In this document: positions 44,869-54,476 of the stretch, piece by piece
How positions within the stretch are numbered: the first letter of the stretch is position 1
Layout of the letters: every line of letters starts with the position of its first letter
Source: Flagellimonas okinawensis
Lineage (GTDB): Bacteria; Bacteroidota; Bacteroidia; Flavobacteriales; Flavobacteriaceae
Direction of reading: 5' to 3'
DNA: 64,000 nucleotides
Assembly: GCF_029194005.1 (NCBI RefSeq)
Contig: NZ_JARFVA010000001.1
Coordinates: 248,001-312,000 of the forward strand
Made by a program: the position numbers and the translations under genes
The notes under the pieces: model-generated
What the model saw: the letters and a program-made list of their open reading frames with translations, nothing else
The model's database searches: none
Told to the model about the DNA's origin: nothing

Positions 44869-46296
44869 ATGAAAAAAATTCTTCTTGCCGTTCTAGGCTT
44901 AATCGTAGTACTTGCTGCCGTATTAATTTTCAACACCCTATCACTTAGTTCAAAACAGGTTGATTCCGAGCCATTGGAGGCCATGAACTTTCCAGACCGT
45001 GCATTTGATAACCTGTCAAAAGCAGTGCAATACAAAACTATTTCCTTCAGCGAAGATGCAATCCCAGATTCCACTGCATTTAATGGGTTCCATCAATTTC
45101 TGTACGAAACGTACCCACTACTCCATCAAAATTTGACATTGGAGAAAATAAACGAATATAGCTTGTTGTATAAATGGGAAGGAACCGATTCGTCGAAAAA
45201 ACCAATAATACTGCTTTCTCACCAAGATGTGGTACCTGTGGACCAACCTACATTGGGAGATTGGGAAGCTGGACCTTTTGAAGGAAAAATAACAGATAGC
45301 CACATTATTGGCCGTGGTACTCTGGACGACAAAAGCTCTCTGATGGCACTTATGGAATCCGTTGAACTTTTGCTTAAAGAATCGTTCGCCCCAGAACAGA
45401 ATATATATCTGGCATTTGGACATGACGAAGAGCTTGGAGGTGAAAATGGTGCCAAGGCCATTGCCGCCTACCTGAAAGAAAAAGGAGTAGAAGCTGCCAT
45501 GACTTTGGACGAAGGTGGATTTTTAGCAGAAAATATGGTTCCTGATTTTGATAAAACCGTTGCTATGGTGAATTTGGCCGAGAAAGGCTATGCCTCGTTC
45601 AATCTTATTGTACAGACTACCGGAGGCCATAGTTCCGCTCCACCAGAAAACAACACCTTGGGTATGTTGGCGCAAGCCATTGTTGATTTAGAGAACAATC
45701 AACTACCTTATAAACTGGTGAAACCCATCGATTATCAGTTTGAATATATGGGCGCCGAAATGCCCTTTTTTAAAAAAATGGCGTTTGCCAACCCTTGGCT
45801 ATTTAAAGCACCTGTGCTAAAAGCATTGAATGCACATACCACAACAGCCCCCACTATAATCGAGGGAGGGGTAAAAGACAACGTAATTCCGACCCTTGGA
45901 AAAGCCACGATTAATTTTAGAATTCTCCCAGGTGAAACCATCGAATCCGTAAAAGCGCACATTCAAGAAACTGTTGGTGATAAAATCAAAGTTGAACTAG
46001 ACGGTTTCGCTACAAATCCGTCACCTGTTTCCGGTATTGAATCGGATGCATTTAAAAACTTGGAAAAAACCATTCGTTCCGTTTTTCCCGAAGCTGTCGT
46101 GGTTCCTGGATTAATTGGTGGCGGCACCGATGCCAGATATTTTTATGACATTTCTGAAGATGTTTATCGCTTTTATCCTATTAGAATTGGACCGGACAGT
46201 ATGACACGGTTTCATGGAATAGATGAAAAAATCGAAAAAGAAAACTACAAGGAGATGGTCATATTCACCTATAATTTGATAAAAAGGTTCAATTAA
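44869..46296 (+). CDS. M20 family metallopeptidase (PM20D1/carboxypeptidase S type), membrane anchored
   Basis: An N-terminal hydrophobic helix (about 3-25) acts as signal or anchor. The M20A motifs follow: ILLSHQDVVPVDQ, GRGTLDDKSSLMAL (bridging Asp), AFGHDEELGGENG (catalytic and metal Glu), LDEGGFL, and the C-terminal TRFHGIDEKI His. The dimerisation domain includes TTGGHSSAPPENNTLGML. The length, 475 residues, fits the PM20D1 or carboxypeptidase S branch, which cleaves peptides or N-acyl amino acids. It probably works in the periplasm. It is distinct from the M20D enzyme at 15.2 kb. Confidence 0.9.
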   Translation: MKKILLAVLGLIVVLAAVLIFNTLSLSSKQVDSEPLEAMNFPDRAFDNLSKAVQYKTISFSEDAIPDSTAFNGFHQFLYETYPLLHQNLTLEKINEYSLLYKWEGTDSSKKPIILLSHQDVVPVDQPTLGDWEAGPFEGKITDSHIIGRGTLDDKSSLMALMESVELLLKESFAPEQNIYLAFGHDEELGGENGAKAIAAYLKEKGVEAAMTLDEGGFLAENMVPDFDKTVAMVNLAEKGYASFNLIVQTTGGHSSAPPENNTLGMLAQAIVDLENNQLPYKLVKPIDYQFEYMGAEMPFFKKMAFANPWLFKAPVLKALNAHTTTAPTIIEGGVKDNVIPTLGKATINFRILPGETIESVKAHIQETVGDKIKVELDGFATNPSPVSGIESDAFKNLEKTIRSVFPEAVVVPGLIGGGTDARYFYDISEDVYRFYPIRIGPDSMTRFHGIDEKIEKENYKEMVIFTYNLIKRFN

Positions 46297-46426
46297 TATA
46301 TCCCAACTATCCTTCACGGTCAAAGCTGCAGCATAGGATGGCTTCGGTGACATACCCGAATGTGCATTTATGAAATATTAAACTCAGGCTTTCTGCAAAT
46401 TCTTTTTATAAAATCGAGTTATACAA

Positions 46427-46957
46427 ATGAAAAAAATTAAATCCTTTATTACCTTAATACTTGCATTAAGTGTTACCTGTGCTAATGCGAGCAATCCTAA
46501 AAACGGTAAAATTGAAACTGCAAATGATTCACTAAGGCTAGCGGAACTAAATAACTTTTGGGCCGAGGTTTCGAGAACTGTAAAAGAGGGAGACTTCGAA
46601 GGTTATAAAGCTACCTATCATGAAGATGCGGTTGTTGTATTTACAACTGGTAAAAACAAAGGATCTGTATCTATTGCGAAGGCACTACAAAACTGGAAAC
46701 AAGGTTTCATGGACACCAAAACAGGAAAAACACAAAATAATGTGGAATTCCGTTTCTCACAGCGGATAGGTGACGAAACTACTGCTCATGAAACAGGGAT
46801 TTTTGCGTTCCAATCCAACAATGGGGCTGGTAACGCCAATCAAAAACAATTTGTACATTTTAATGCGCTACTCATAAAACGCGATAAAACTTGGTTTTTG
46901 GTAATGGAATATCAGAAATCCAAAGCTACTGAAGAAGAGTGGAACTTATTGGAGTAA
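46427..46957 (+). CDS. Secreted NTF2-like (SnoaL/DUF4440) protein
   Basis: The 176-residue protein has a signal peptide (cut after CANA) and a single cone-shaped NTF2-like domain: LNNFWAEVSRTVKEGDFEGY, YHEDAVVVFTTGKNKG, VEFRFSQRIGDETTAHETG and the final strand FLVMEYQKS. Such domains bind small ligands or act as simple enzymes; many in Bacteroidota are uncharacterised periplasmic proteins. It lies 130 bases after the M20 gene with no visible terminator between them. Confidence 0.78.
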   Translation: MKKIKSFITLILALSVTCANASNPKNGKIETANDSLRLAELNNFWAEVSRTVKEGDFEGYKATYHEDAVVVFTTGKNKGSVSIAKALQNWKQGFMDTKTGKTQNNVEFRFSQRIGDETTAHETGIFAFQSNNGAGNANQKQFVHFNALLIKRDKTWFLVMEYQKSKATEEEWNLLE

Positions 46958-47041
46958 TCCTGCCTTCTGCATTAAAAAGATAACATCCATTACAGGGTCA
47001 TGATAGCGTTGTATTCTATTGTGACTGTGTGTTTTTGGTAT

Positions 47042-47063
47042 AAAAAGATATAATAGTCTTTTT
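47042..47063. terminator. Weak bidirectional terminator
   Basis: AAAAAGA and TCTTTTT pair around TATAATAG between the NTF2-like gene and the convergent yifB. The stem is almost wholly A-T, so the call is weak. Confidence 0.35.
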
Positions 47064-48598
47064 CACCCTAACCAACCATCTCTATCTAGACTTCGATACT
47101 GAATGGCTTCGGAAATATGATTTTCATTTACTTCCGAAGTCTGTTCCAAATCCGCAATGGTTCGGGACACTTTTAGAATACGATCATAAGCCCTGGCCGA
47201 AAGATTTAATCGTTGCATAGCATCTTTTAAAAGATTTTTGGAGGTGTTGTTCAATGCACAGAACTCTCGGATATGCTTAGTACCCATTTGTGCATTATAG
47301 TGTATCCCCTCCACCATTTTAAATCTTTGGGTCTGAATTTCTCTCGCAGCCTCCACTCGTTTTCTAATTACCATACTGCTTTCACCTTTACGGTCTTCAG
47401 ATAATTTATCAAAAGGAACAGGCGTCACCTCGATATGAATATCGATCCTATCCAACAAAGGACCGGAGATTTTACCCAAGTAGCGTTGCATTTCGGCTGG
47501 GCTGGATGTTACCGGAGCATCGGGATCATTGAAATAGCCTCCCGGGCTGGGGTTCATGCTTGCGACCAACATAAAGCTACTTGGATAAGTGACCGTAAAT
47601 TGTGCCCTGGCAATAGTTACTTCCCTATCTTCCATAGGCTGACGCATTACTTCGAGCACCCTACGTTCAAACTCAGGCAATTCATCCAAAAACAAAACAC
47701 CATTATGGGACAATGATATCTCCCCTGGCCGTGGATAACTGCCCCCTCCCACCAAAGCAGCGGAACTTATGGTATGGTGAGGGTTCCTAAACGGTCTTTG
47801 GCTCATCAAACCTTTATTTTTCACCTTCCCCACTACACTATGTATTTTAGTGGTCTCCAAGGCTTCGTGCAAGGTCATTGGCGGCAAAATAGAAGGTAAA
47901 CGCTTGGCCAACATTGTTTTGCCAGCACCCGGTGGACCGATCAATATAATATTATGCCCTCCCGCTGCGGCAATTTCCATACATCGTTTAATACTTTCTT
48001 GCCCCTTTACATCAGCAAAATCAAACTCTGGAAAATCAAGGTGCTCATAATATTCTTTTCGCGTATCCACTTTGGTTTGTTCCAATGGAACAGCTGAATC
48101 AAAAAACTCGATCACCTCTTTTATATTTTCTACGCCATAAATCTTAAGACCATCTACAACAGCCGCCTCATTGGCATTCTCCTTTGGTAAAATAAACCCT
48201 TCAAATCCCTCCTCTTTTGCCTTAATGGCGATGGGCAGCGCGCCTTTAATGGGCAAGAGACTCCCATCCAACGAAAGCTCTCCCATGATCAAATATTTTT
48301 CGATACCCTCCGAATGAATTTGGCTAGATGCTGCCAATATGCCTATAGCCAAAGTAAGGTCGTATGCAGAACCCTCCTTTCGTAGATCGGCCGGCGCCAT
48401 GTTTATTGTGATTTTTTTACCGGGAATACGATATCCGTTGTTCTGTAGTGCGGCCGCAATTCTGTAATTGCTTTCCTTGATGGCATTATCCGGCAATCCT
48501 ACCAAATGGTACCCAATGCCTTTATCAATATTAACTTCAACTACAATGGTTGTTGCTTCAATACCAAAAACGGCACTTCCGTGGACTTTAATGAGCAT
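47063..48598 (-). CDS. YifB family Mg-chelatase-like AAA ATPase
   Basis: The 511-residue protein has the N-terminal Lon-like ChlI domain (VEVNIDKGIGYHLVGLPDNAIKES), the Walker A motif ILIGPPGAGKTMLAKRLPSI (about 217-236), Walker B VLFLDELPEFERRVLEVMR and the sensor region, followed by the C-terminal Mg-chelatase subdomain. Homologues (YifB/ComM) act as helicases that promote branch migration during natural transformation. No other competence gene is close by. It is a single gene, 106 bases after the acylase gene on the same strand. Confidence 0.93.
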   Translation of the reverse strand: MLIKVHGSAVFGIEATTIVVEVNIDKGIGYHLVGLPDNAIKESNYRIAAALQNNGYRIPGKKITINMAPADLRKEGSAYDLTLAIGILAASSQIHSEGIEKYLIMGELSLDGSLLPIKGALPIAIKAKEEGFEGFILPKENANEAAVVDGLKIYGVENIKEVIEFFDSAVPLEQTKVDTRKEYYEHLDFPEFDFADVKGQESIKRCMEIAAAGGHNIILIGPPGAGKTMLAKRLPSILPPMTLHEALETTKIHSVVGKVKNKGLMSQRPFRNPHHTISSAALVGGGSYPRPGEISLSHNGVLFLDELPEFERRVLEVMRQPMEDREVTIARAQFTVTYPSSFMLVASMNPSPGGYFNDPDAPVTSSPAEMQRYLGKISGPLLDRIDIHIEVTPVPFDKLSEDRKGESSMVIRKRVEAAREIQTQRFKMVEGIHYNAQMGTKHIREFCALNNTSKNLLKDAMQRLNLSARAYDRILKVSRTIADLEQTSEVNENHISEAIQYRSLDRDGWLG

Positions 48599-48704
48599 GT
48601 GGAATTTCTGAATGAATAAGATTGAAAAATAGCCAATCCTATGACAAAAAGAATTTCCCTTTTGATGAATGCCCTATTATGAATTGATGAAAACAGCTTC
48701 TGAA

Positions 48705-51089
48705 TTAACGAAAGATCAGAACGGATTCAGCAGTCTCTTCTATTTCTTGTTTGTTCATCATCATTTTTCGGAACTCACCATTAACATACATTTGAGCCTG
48801 ATCCTCATAATGTTTACTGAATGGATTTCCTGATTGACCCGTAGGAAGAATACTGATACTGTTCTCCACATCCGAAAAGTCTATAATACGCCTTGTGGAT
48901 GGCCCTGAACTTACTTTATAGAAACCTGTTCCATCGTACGGAAATGATAGGTTGTTGATTACCTCACGGGTTCCTTCAACAGGAAACGGTCCTACATTAA
49001 AATATTTGCGAAGTGATTCGATTTGCCCAAACGGATGTTGGTGCTCAATGGTGTGTACCTTGTCCCATGTCCATTCACTCGGGTCATCTCCAAAATCAGC
49101 TACAAGTGATTCCCAAGTTTGAGCAAATGACATCATAACAATGTCTTGCCGTGTTTCAATTTCAGGAGTATTGACGTTATCCCACCAAACACCACTTTTC
49201 ATTCCAGAGCCCCATGCTATTTGCCTTTTAAACAAATGTGTGGACAAAAATTGTTTGAACATTTCCGGTCCCAGTTCATCCTCCATGGTGTTTTTGACCA
49301 TATTGTACAGAGTTCGATGGTAGATCAACGGGCTTGTGGCTTTTAAGGAGTACTCTCCATCCCAATTCTTCAAAGAATCCAAAAGCGCCAGCTGCTCTTT
49401 GTCCAAATGTGTTACATCAAAAAGTTTGATCAGTTCGGTAACCACTTCGGTATTGACCGGGGAGGTAACATCCAATATCATTTCGGATATGGCTTCCTTG
49501 TCCCAATCGTCTTTTGCATCTAACAACTGCACAATACGTTTTGCCCTGTTCTCCGGTAAATAATATCCTGGATACAGCATGCCTGCTATAGAATCGGGCT
49601 GATTATTGGCGGAATACACGTAGTTCCACGGCGGGTTTTCCGCCATTGGATTCTCAGAGAAATCCAAATATCTCAATGGCTCATCTTTTCCTGTAGCTCC
49701 ATCCAAAACAAATTTTGTGGATAAGCTATCTGGCATTTCATACAATTTGGCAGTAGCCCACCATGCTACATTGCCTTCGGCATCGCCATACATTACGTTG
49801 AGCCCCGGTGCATGGATATTTGGCAATGCACTTTTAAACTCTTCCCTGTTTGAGGCATGGCTTAACCCATACAAGGCATGGAGCACCATATTTTTGGGTT
49901 TGGTATAAATCCAAGACATAGCTATTGGCCTGTCTCCCGATATTTGATCCGCGATATTATTGAGAACAGGACCGTGATGTGTTTTCTTATAGGTAAAGCT
50001 CACATCGTCCCCGTCCTTCACCTTTATAGTTTTATTTACGAATTCATAGTTCTTCCAGCCCTCGGGAGTTTTATATTGGGTACTGTCCGTTGGATTGGAT
50101 TCCTCATAGTAAAAGTCGATATCATCATTTTCGAACATGGTAAGCCCATACGCCAATTTCCTATTGTGAGCAAGTAAAGGAAATGGAACTCCTGCTAGAT
50201 GATATCCGTATTTTTCGTAAGTCGGGGTACTTACATGTGCTTCGTACCAAACGGAAGGTTGTGCAAAACCAATATGCGGGTCGTTGGCGAAAATGACCTT
50301 TCCATTTTTTGTTTTTTCCGGGGCAACCACCCAGCTATTACTTCCCTCGAACTGTGGAATTGGAAGTTTATCCAATGCTGCGGTAACACTTGCAGTAATA
50401 TTGGTGCCCAACGTATCGGTTTTCTCTCCTTTATAATTTTTTATCCAAACGGTAGAAGTGTCCGAGCTTATGGCTAGATCTTTTAAATATGCTTCCCCGA
50501 GCTTATTGCGCATACTTGTCAATAACGGGTCGGTCTTATGGGCCATGGCAAAGCTGAAGGCCATATAACCTACTGCATTGTACACATCTTCAATAGAAAA
50601 TGGTTCCTTTTCAATACCCGTCAAATAAAACTCGATGGGGGTAGGTCCATTTTTTATAAACTCGTTGATTCCATCTAAATAGGCTTGAGACAATGCAATG
50701 GTTTCACTGGTTTGGTCCAAACTGGAAAGTGTTTCTTTGGTGTGATCGTCTATACCCAGCGAAAGGAAAAATTTATCCGTTTTAACCATATCCTCTCCAA
50801 AAACTTCGGATAGCCTACCCTTTGCAATTCGGCGTAATAGCTCCATTTGCCATAAACGGTCTTGTGCATGTACGTACCCCAAAGCTTTTAAAGCATCTGT
50901 TTCATTTTCGGCATAAATGTGCGGGATACCGTAAGGGTCGAAATAGGTAGTTACTTCACTCGAAATACCAGGCAATGATTTTTCGCCGCCGTAATCAGGT
51001 TTTAAGCTGTTTATAAATATGGCAACGCCTATAATTACAAGTAAAATCAGTCCTGCGAGAACAAGAAGAATCTTTTTGAACTTTTTCAC
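48705..51089 (-). CDS. Penicillin acylase family N-terminal nucleophile hydrolase
   Basis: The 794-residue precursor has a signal anchor (about 6-27) and the alpha-chain region GIPHIYAENETDALKALGYV. The autocatalytic cleavage site is FEGSNSWVV, where Ser250 would become the N-terminal nucleophile of the beta chain, as in SNMWV of penicillin G acylase. The beta chain contains NDPHIGFAQPSVWYE and HGPVLNN. These periplasmic enzymes hydrolyse amides; natural substrates are often acyl-homoserine lactones or acylated lipids or peptides. Substrate is not readable here. It is a single gene by spacing. Confidence 0.92.
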   Translation of the reverse strand: MKKFKKILLVLAGLILLVIIGVAIFINSLKPDYGGEKSLPGISSEVTTYFDPYGIPHIYAENETDALKALGYVHAQDRLWQMELLRRIAKGRLSEVFGEDMVKTDKFFLSLGIDDHTKETLSSLDQTSETIALSQAYLDGINEFIKNGPTPIEFYLTGIEKEPFSIEDVYNAVGYMAFSFAMAHKTDPLLTSMRNKLGEAYLKDLAISSDTSTVWIKNYKGEKTDTLGTNITASVTAALDKLPIPQFEGSNSWVVAPEKTKNGKVIFANDPHIGFAQPSVWYEAHVSTPTYEKYGYHLAGVPFPLLAHNRKLAYGLTMFENDDIDFYYEESNPTDSTQYKTPEGWKNYEFVNKTIKVKDGDDVSFTYKKTHHGPVLNNIADQISGDRPIAMSWIYTKPKNMVLHALYGLSHASNREEFKSALPNIHAPGLNVMYGDAEGNVAWWATAKLYEMPDSLSTKFVLDGATGKDEPLRYLDFSENPMAENPPWNYVYSANNQPDSIAGMLYPGYYLPENRAKRIVQLLDAKDDWDKEAISEMILDVTSPVNTEVVTELIKLFDVTHLDKEQLALLDSLKNWDGEYSLKATSPLIYHRTLYNMVKNTMEDELGPEMFKQFLSTHLFKRQIAWGSGMKSGVWWDNVNTPEIETRQDIVMMSFAQTWESLVADFGDDPSEWTWDKVHTIEHQHPFGQIESLRKYFNVGPFPVEGTREVINNLSFPYDGTGFYKVSSGPSTRRIIDFSDVENSISILPTGQSGNPFSKHYEDQAQMYVNGEFRKMMMNKQEIEETAESVLIFR

Positions 51090-51170
51090 GAAGATTGGTT
51101 AAGCAAATTAGTCCTACCTAAGGTATAACTATTTTCTTAGAACCATAACAAAATAAAAGACAATTGTAAA

Positions 51171-53150
51171 TTATTTGTTCATGGAAAGATGATGCTTCTG
51201 AAGGCCCGATTTTAACCACTCTTCGTATGTTTCAACATCAACATACTGCACGGCATCATTCAAAATTTCCAAATTTGGGGATAGCAGTACGTAATAAGGC
51301 TGTGATGCGGCATTAAAATTAATGGTTTGAAAAGTTCCCCATTTTTGACCCACAGTTTCAATAGCCTTTATTCTTCCTGAATCAAACTTAAAATCGAACT
51401 GCTCCGTTTCGGGCAATTCCTTTCTATCGTCCACATATAGCGAAATCAAAACATAATCATCCTTAAGAATGGGGTAAACATTTGGATCGCTCCAAACATT
51501 CTCTTCCATTTTTCTGCAGTTTACACAAGCCCAGCCCGTAAAATCGAGCAAAATGGGCTTGTTCACCTCTTGAGCATGCGCAACACCTTCTTCAAAATCT
51601 TTGTAACAATCGAGACCTAAAGGGCAATCACTTTCTGTTTCCACAACACTGTAAAAGCTTGGTGGTGGAAAGCCACTCAACAACTTCAGGTTACTGAAAT
51701 TAAAGAGACCCAATATCAAATAAATCGTAAAGGCAAAACTTAACAGGCCGACCATTTTTCTGGCAGGAGACAAGTTCTTTTTAGGTCCATCATGTGGAAA
51801 TCTAAAAATTCCAAAGAGATACAAGGTCATTAAAATGAAGAGCACCACCCATATTCCCACAAAAATCTCTCGTTTGAATATTCCCCAGTTACCCACTAAG
51901 TCGGCATTGGATAAAAACTTGAATGCCAAGGCAAGTTCCAAGAAACCAAGTACCACTTTAACGGTGGTCATCCACCCTCCGGATTTTGGCAAAGAGTTCA
52001 ACCAAGCTGGGAACATGGCGAACAACGCGAACGGAAGTGCCAAGGCCAAACCGAAACCGACCATTCCAGAAGTCAAGTTGGTGGCTACATTACCCTCTGC
52101 CAATGTTGTGCTCCCCAATAATCCGCCCAATATGGGCCCTGTACAGGAGAAAGAAACAATGGCCAAGGTCAAAGCCATGAAAAAGATACCGAGTCCCCCC
52201 CCTACTTTGGACGAGGCGGAATCCATTTTATTGGCCCATGAACTAGGCAACGTTAATTCGTAATACCCAAAAAATGAAAAGGCAAAGAATACGAAAATGA
52301 TGAAAAAGAATACATTTAGCCAAATGTTCGTGGCGATGGTGTTCAATATTTGCGAGTCTACCGAATTGAACAAATGGAACGGTAAGCTCAACAAGAAATA
52401 AATCAGAACAATAAAGAATCCATAAAGTAAGGCATTCGCAATCCCCTTGGATTTATTTTGAGTCTGTTTGGTGAAAAACGAAACGGTCAACGGAATCATC
52501 GGAAAAACACAAGGGGTCAACAATGCGATCAAACCGCCAATAAAGCCCAATCCAAAAATCACCCATAAATTGGATTTACCCTCGGAATCCGTTACTCCTC
52601 CTTGATTGAGCAGTTGCTTATTCTTGAAATCCACTTTAAGAGATTCACCTAATGCAACACTACGTTCGTCCAAGGAAGTTTCTTCGGCCACAAAACCACT
52701 GCCATCCAAAGAAATCTCGAAAAATTCATCCACCGGAAGACAAACCTCTTTGCAAATCTGATAAAATAGATTGACCGATATCTGATTGACTTCAGGATCT
52801 AGCAATTTTATCTTTTGGGTGAATATGGCCTCTCCTTTAAAGAAGGTCTCCTCTACTTCAAAAATATCACTATACTCTTTTATGGTCTCGCTCTCTTCGG
52901 TCTTTCCAACAAGCTCATAATCCTCACCAGCTTTTTCAAAAGTGAACTCACTAGGTAGGGAGCCTCCCTCTGCTGTGTATTGGGAATACACATGCCATCC
53001 GTCCATAATTTTCCCTTTGAACACTAACTCGTATTCGGTATCGGATAATTTATGTACTTCGTGACTCCAAACCGCTGGATTCTCTTCGGTTTGTGCGAAT
53101 GTGGTTAGATTGACAAAAAATAATCCTAAAAAGAGTATTAAAAATCTCAT
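51171..53150 (-). CDS. dsbD: Thiol:disulfide interchange protein DsbD
   Basis: The 659-residue protein has all three redox modules. A signal peptide and the N-terminal alpha domain carry Cys133 and Cys137 (FYQICKEVCLPVD). The eight-helix beta domain carries Cys214 (LLTPCVFPMIP) and Cys336 (VSFSCTGPILGG). The C-terminal thioredoxin domain has the CVNC pair at 542-545 (GWACVNCRKME). It moves electrons from cytoplasmic thioredoxin to periplasmic thiols. Its start overlaps the upstream tilS stop by 4 bases. Confidence 0.94.
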   Translation of the reverse strand: MRFLILFLGLFFVNLTTFAQTEENPAVWSHEVHKLSDTEYELVFKGKIMDGWHVYSQYTAEGGSLPSEFTFEKAGEDYELVGKTEESETIKEYSDIFEVEETFFKGEAIFTQKIKLLDPEVNQISVNLFYQICKEVCLPVDEFFEISLDGSGFVAEETSLDERSVALGESLKVDFKNKQLLNQGGVTDSEGKSNLWVIFGLGFIGGLIALLTPCVFPMIPLTVSFFTKQTQNKSKGIANALLYGFFIVLIYFLLSLPFHLFNSVDSQILNTIATNIWLNVFFFIIFVFFAFSFFGYYELTLPSSWANKMDSASSKVGGGLGIFFMALTLAIVSFSCTGPILGGLLGSTTLAEGNVATNLTSGMVGFGLALALPFALFAMFPAWLNSLPKSGGWMTTVKVVLGFLELALAFKFLSNADLVGNWGIFKREIFVGIWVVLFILMTLYLFGIFRFPHDGPKKNLSPARKMVGLLSFAFTIYLILGLFNFSNLKLLSGFPPPSFYSVVETESDCPLGLDCYKDFEEGVAHAQEVNKPILLDFTGWACVNCRKMEENVWSDPNVYPILKDDYVLISLYVDDRKELPETEQFDFKFDSGRIKAIETVGQKWGTFQTINFNAASQPYYVLLSPNLEILNDAVQYVDVETYEEWLKSGLQKHHLSMNK

Positions 53151-54454
53151 TTAACTTGTGTAATCTTTACTATTTGTTGGGTTGATTCCTCAACCCTGAA
53201 TCGTTCATCTGCTCGTTTGCCCACTACCCAAACAATTTCGTTGTTTGAGCAGAGAAGCCACTGTTTATCTTTGGAAATCTGGTCTATTTTTTCATCCTTG
53301 AAAAACTTGGATAACTTTTTTTTGCCCTCCATCCCAAAAGGATAAAAATAGTCGCCATTTTTCCTCTTTCTTAACACTAACGGAAAGTTTAACTTTTCCT
53401 TATCCAAAAATATGACATTTTCTCCTTGTTTATCAAGGGTTTTCACTTCTTCAATCTTTAATTGAACTGGCAGGTCGGGTGTGCCTTCCGTTAAATAGAC
53501 AAGGTGATTGACATTTACCCTATTTTTTATTTTGGAAAGAATTAGGTGGTCCCGGTCTTTAAGCAAAATGTGCGACTTGGACATTACTTTTTTTCCACTG
53601 GTCGCAGTCAATAGATTTTTGACGTCCTCCCATTCGGTAAAACCAAAATCTTTCAACAAGCCATATAAGTGGGCATCCAAAGGATGTAACTTCTTTAGTT
53701 CCGCAATACTTATTTTGATTTCACCTTCCCATTCCCTGAACAATTTGGACCTTAACTCGTTCAAATAAAGACTTGCCAAATCGTTGGTCTGTTCTAAATG
53801 CTTTTGTGTGTTGAGGAAGTTTTGCAAAAAAGCTGGGTGCAACTCCTTTAAAGAAGGTACTATTTCGTGACGAATCTTATTGCGAAGGTATTTGGTACTT
53901 GCATTGCTGCTATCTTCCCGCCAGTCCACACCTTCGGAATTGGCGTATTCCAAAACTTCGTTTTGCGAAAATGGCAACAAAGGCCGAATTACTTTTCCGT
54001 TTACTTCGGGAATACCTGAGAGTCCATCAATACCTGTTCCTCGTGACAAGTTGATCAAGAAAGTTTCCAGACTATCATCGGCGTGATGGGCCGTTAAAAC
54101 ATAATCATAACCTTTCGTTTCCAACAATTCATCAAACCATTGGTAACGTAATTCCCTGGCAGCCATTTGCACGGACAAACCCTGTTCTTTGGCAAAGGCC
54201 TCGGTTTCAAATCGCCCTACATAAACTTCCACGTCCAATTTCGACGCCAAATCAAGGACAAAAGTCTCGTCCCCATCACTTTCTTCACCCCTGAGATTGA
54301 AATTGCAATGAGCCATGGCAAAATTCAATTCGATATTGGCACACAAATGGGCCAATACTACACTATCCACCCCTCCACTACAAGCCAAAAGCAAGCGCTT
54401 ACCCATTAAAAAGGGCATTGTACTGGTAATGTGTTCCTTAAAATTTGCCAACAT
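53147..54454 (-). CDS. tilS: tRNA(Ile)-lysidine synthase
   Basis: The 435-residue protein contains the PP-loop LLACSGGVDSVVLAHL (about 22-37), the NFNLRGEESDGDETFV and LTAHHADDSLETFLINLSRG segments, and the C-terminal TilS domain (FYPFGMEGKKKLSKFFKDEK, about 380-400). It forms lysidine at the wobble position of the tRNA that reads AUA, using ATP and lysine. It lies 22 bases downstream of pabB and overlaps dsbD, forming one leftward transcript. Confidence 0.95.
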   Translation of the reverse strand: MLANFKEHITSTMPFLMGKRLLLACSGGVDSVVLAHLCANIELNFAMAHCNFNLRGEESDGDETFVLDLASKLDVEVYVGRFETEAFAKEQGLSVQMAARELRYQWFDELLETKGYDYVLTAHHADDSLETFLINLSRGTGIDGLSGIPEVNGKVIRPLLPFSQNEVLEYANSEGVDWREDSSNASTKYLRNKIRHEIVPSLKELHPAFLQNFLNTQKHLEQTNDLASLYLNELRSKLFREWEGEIKISIAELKKLHPLDAHLYGLLKDFGFTEWEDVKNLLTATSGKKVMSKSHILLKDRDHLILSKIKNRVNVNHLVYLTEGTPDLPVQLKIEEVKTLDKQGENVIFLDKEKLNFPLVLRKRKNGDYFYPFGMEGKKKLSKFFKDEKIDQISKDKQWLLCSNNEIVWVVGKRADERFRVEESTQQIVKITQVK

Positions 54455-54476
54455 GCCGCGAATTTACGAATAAACC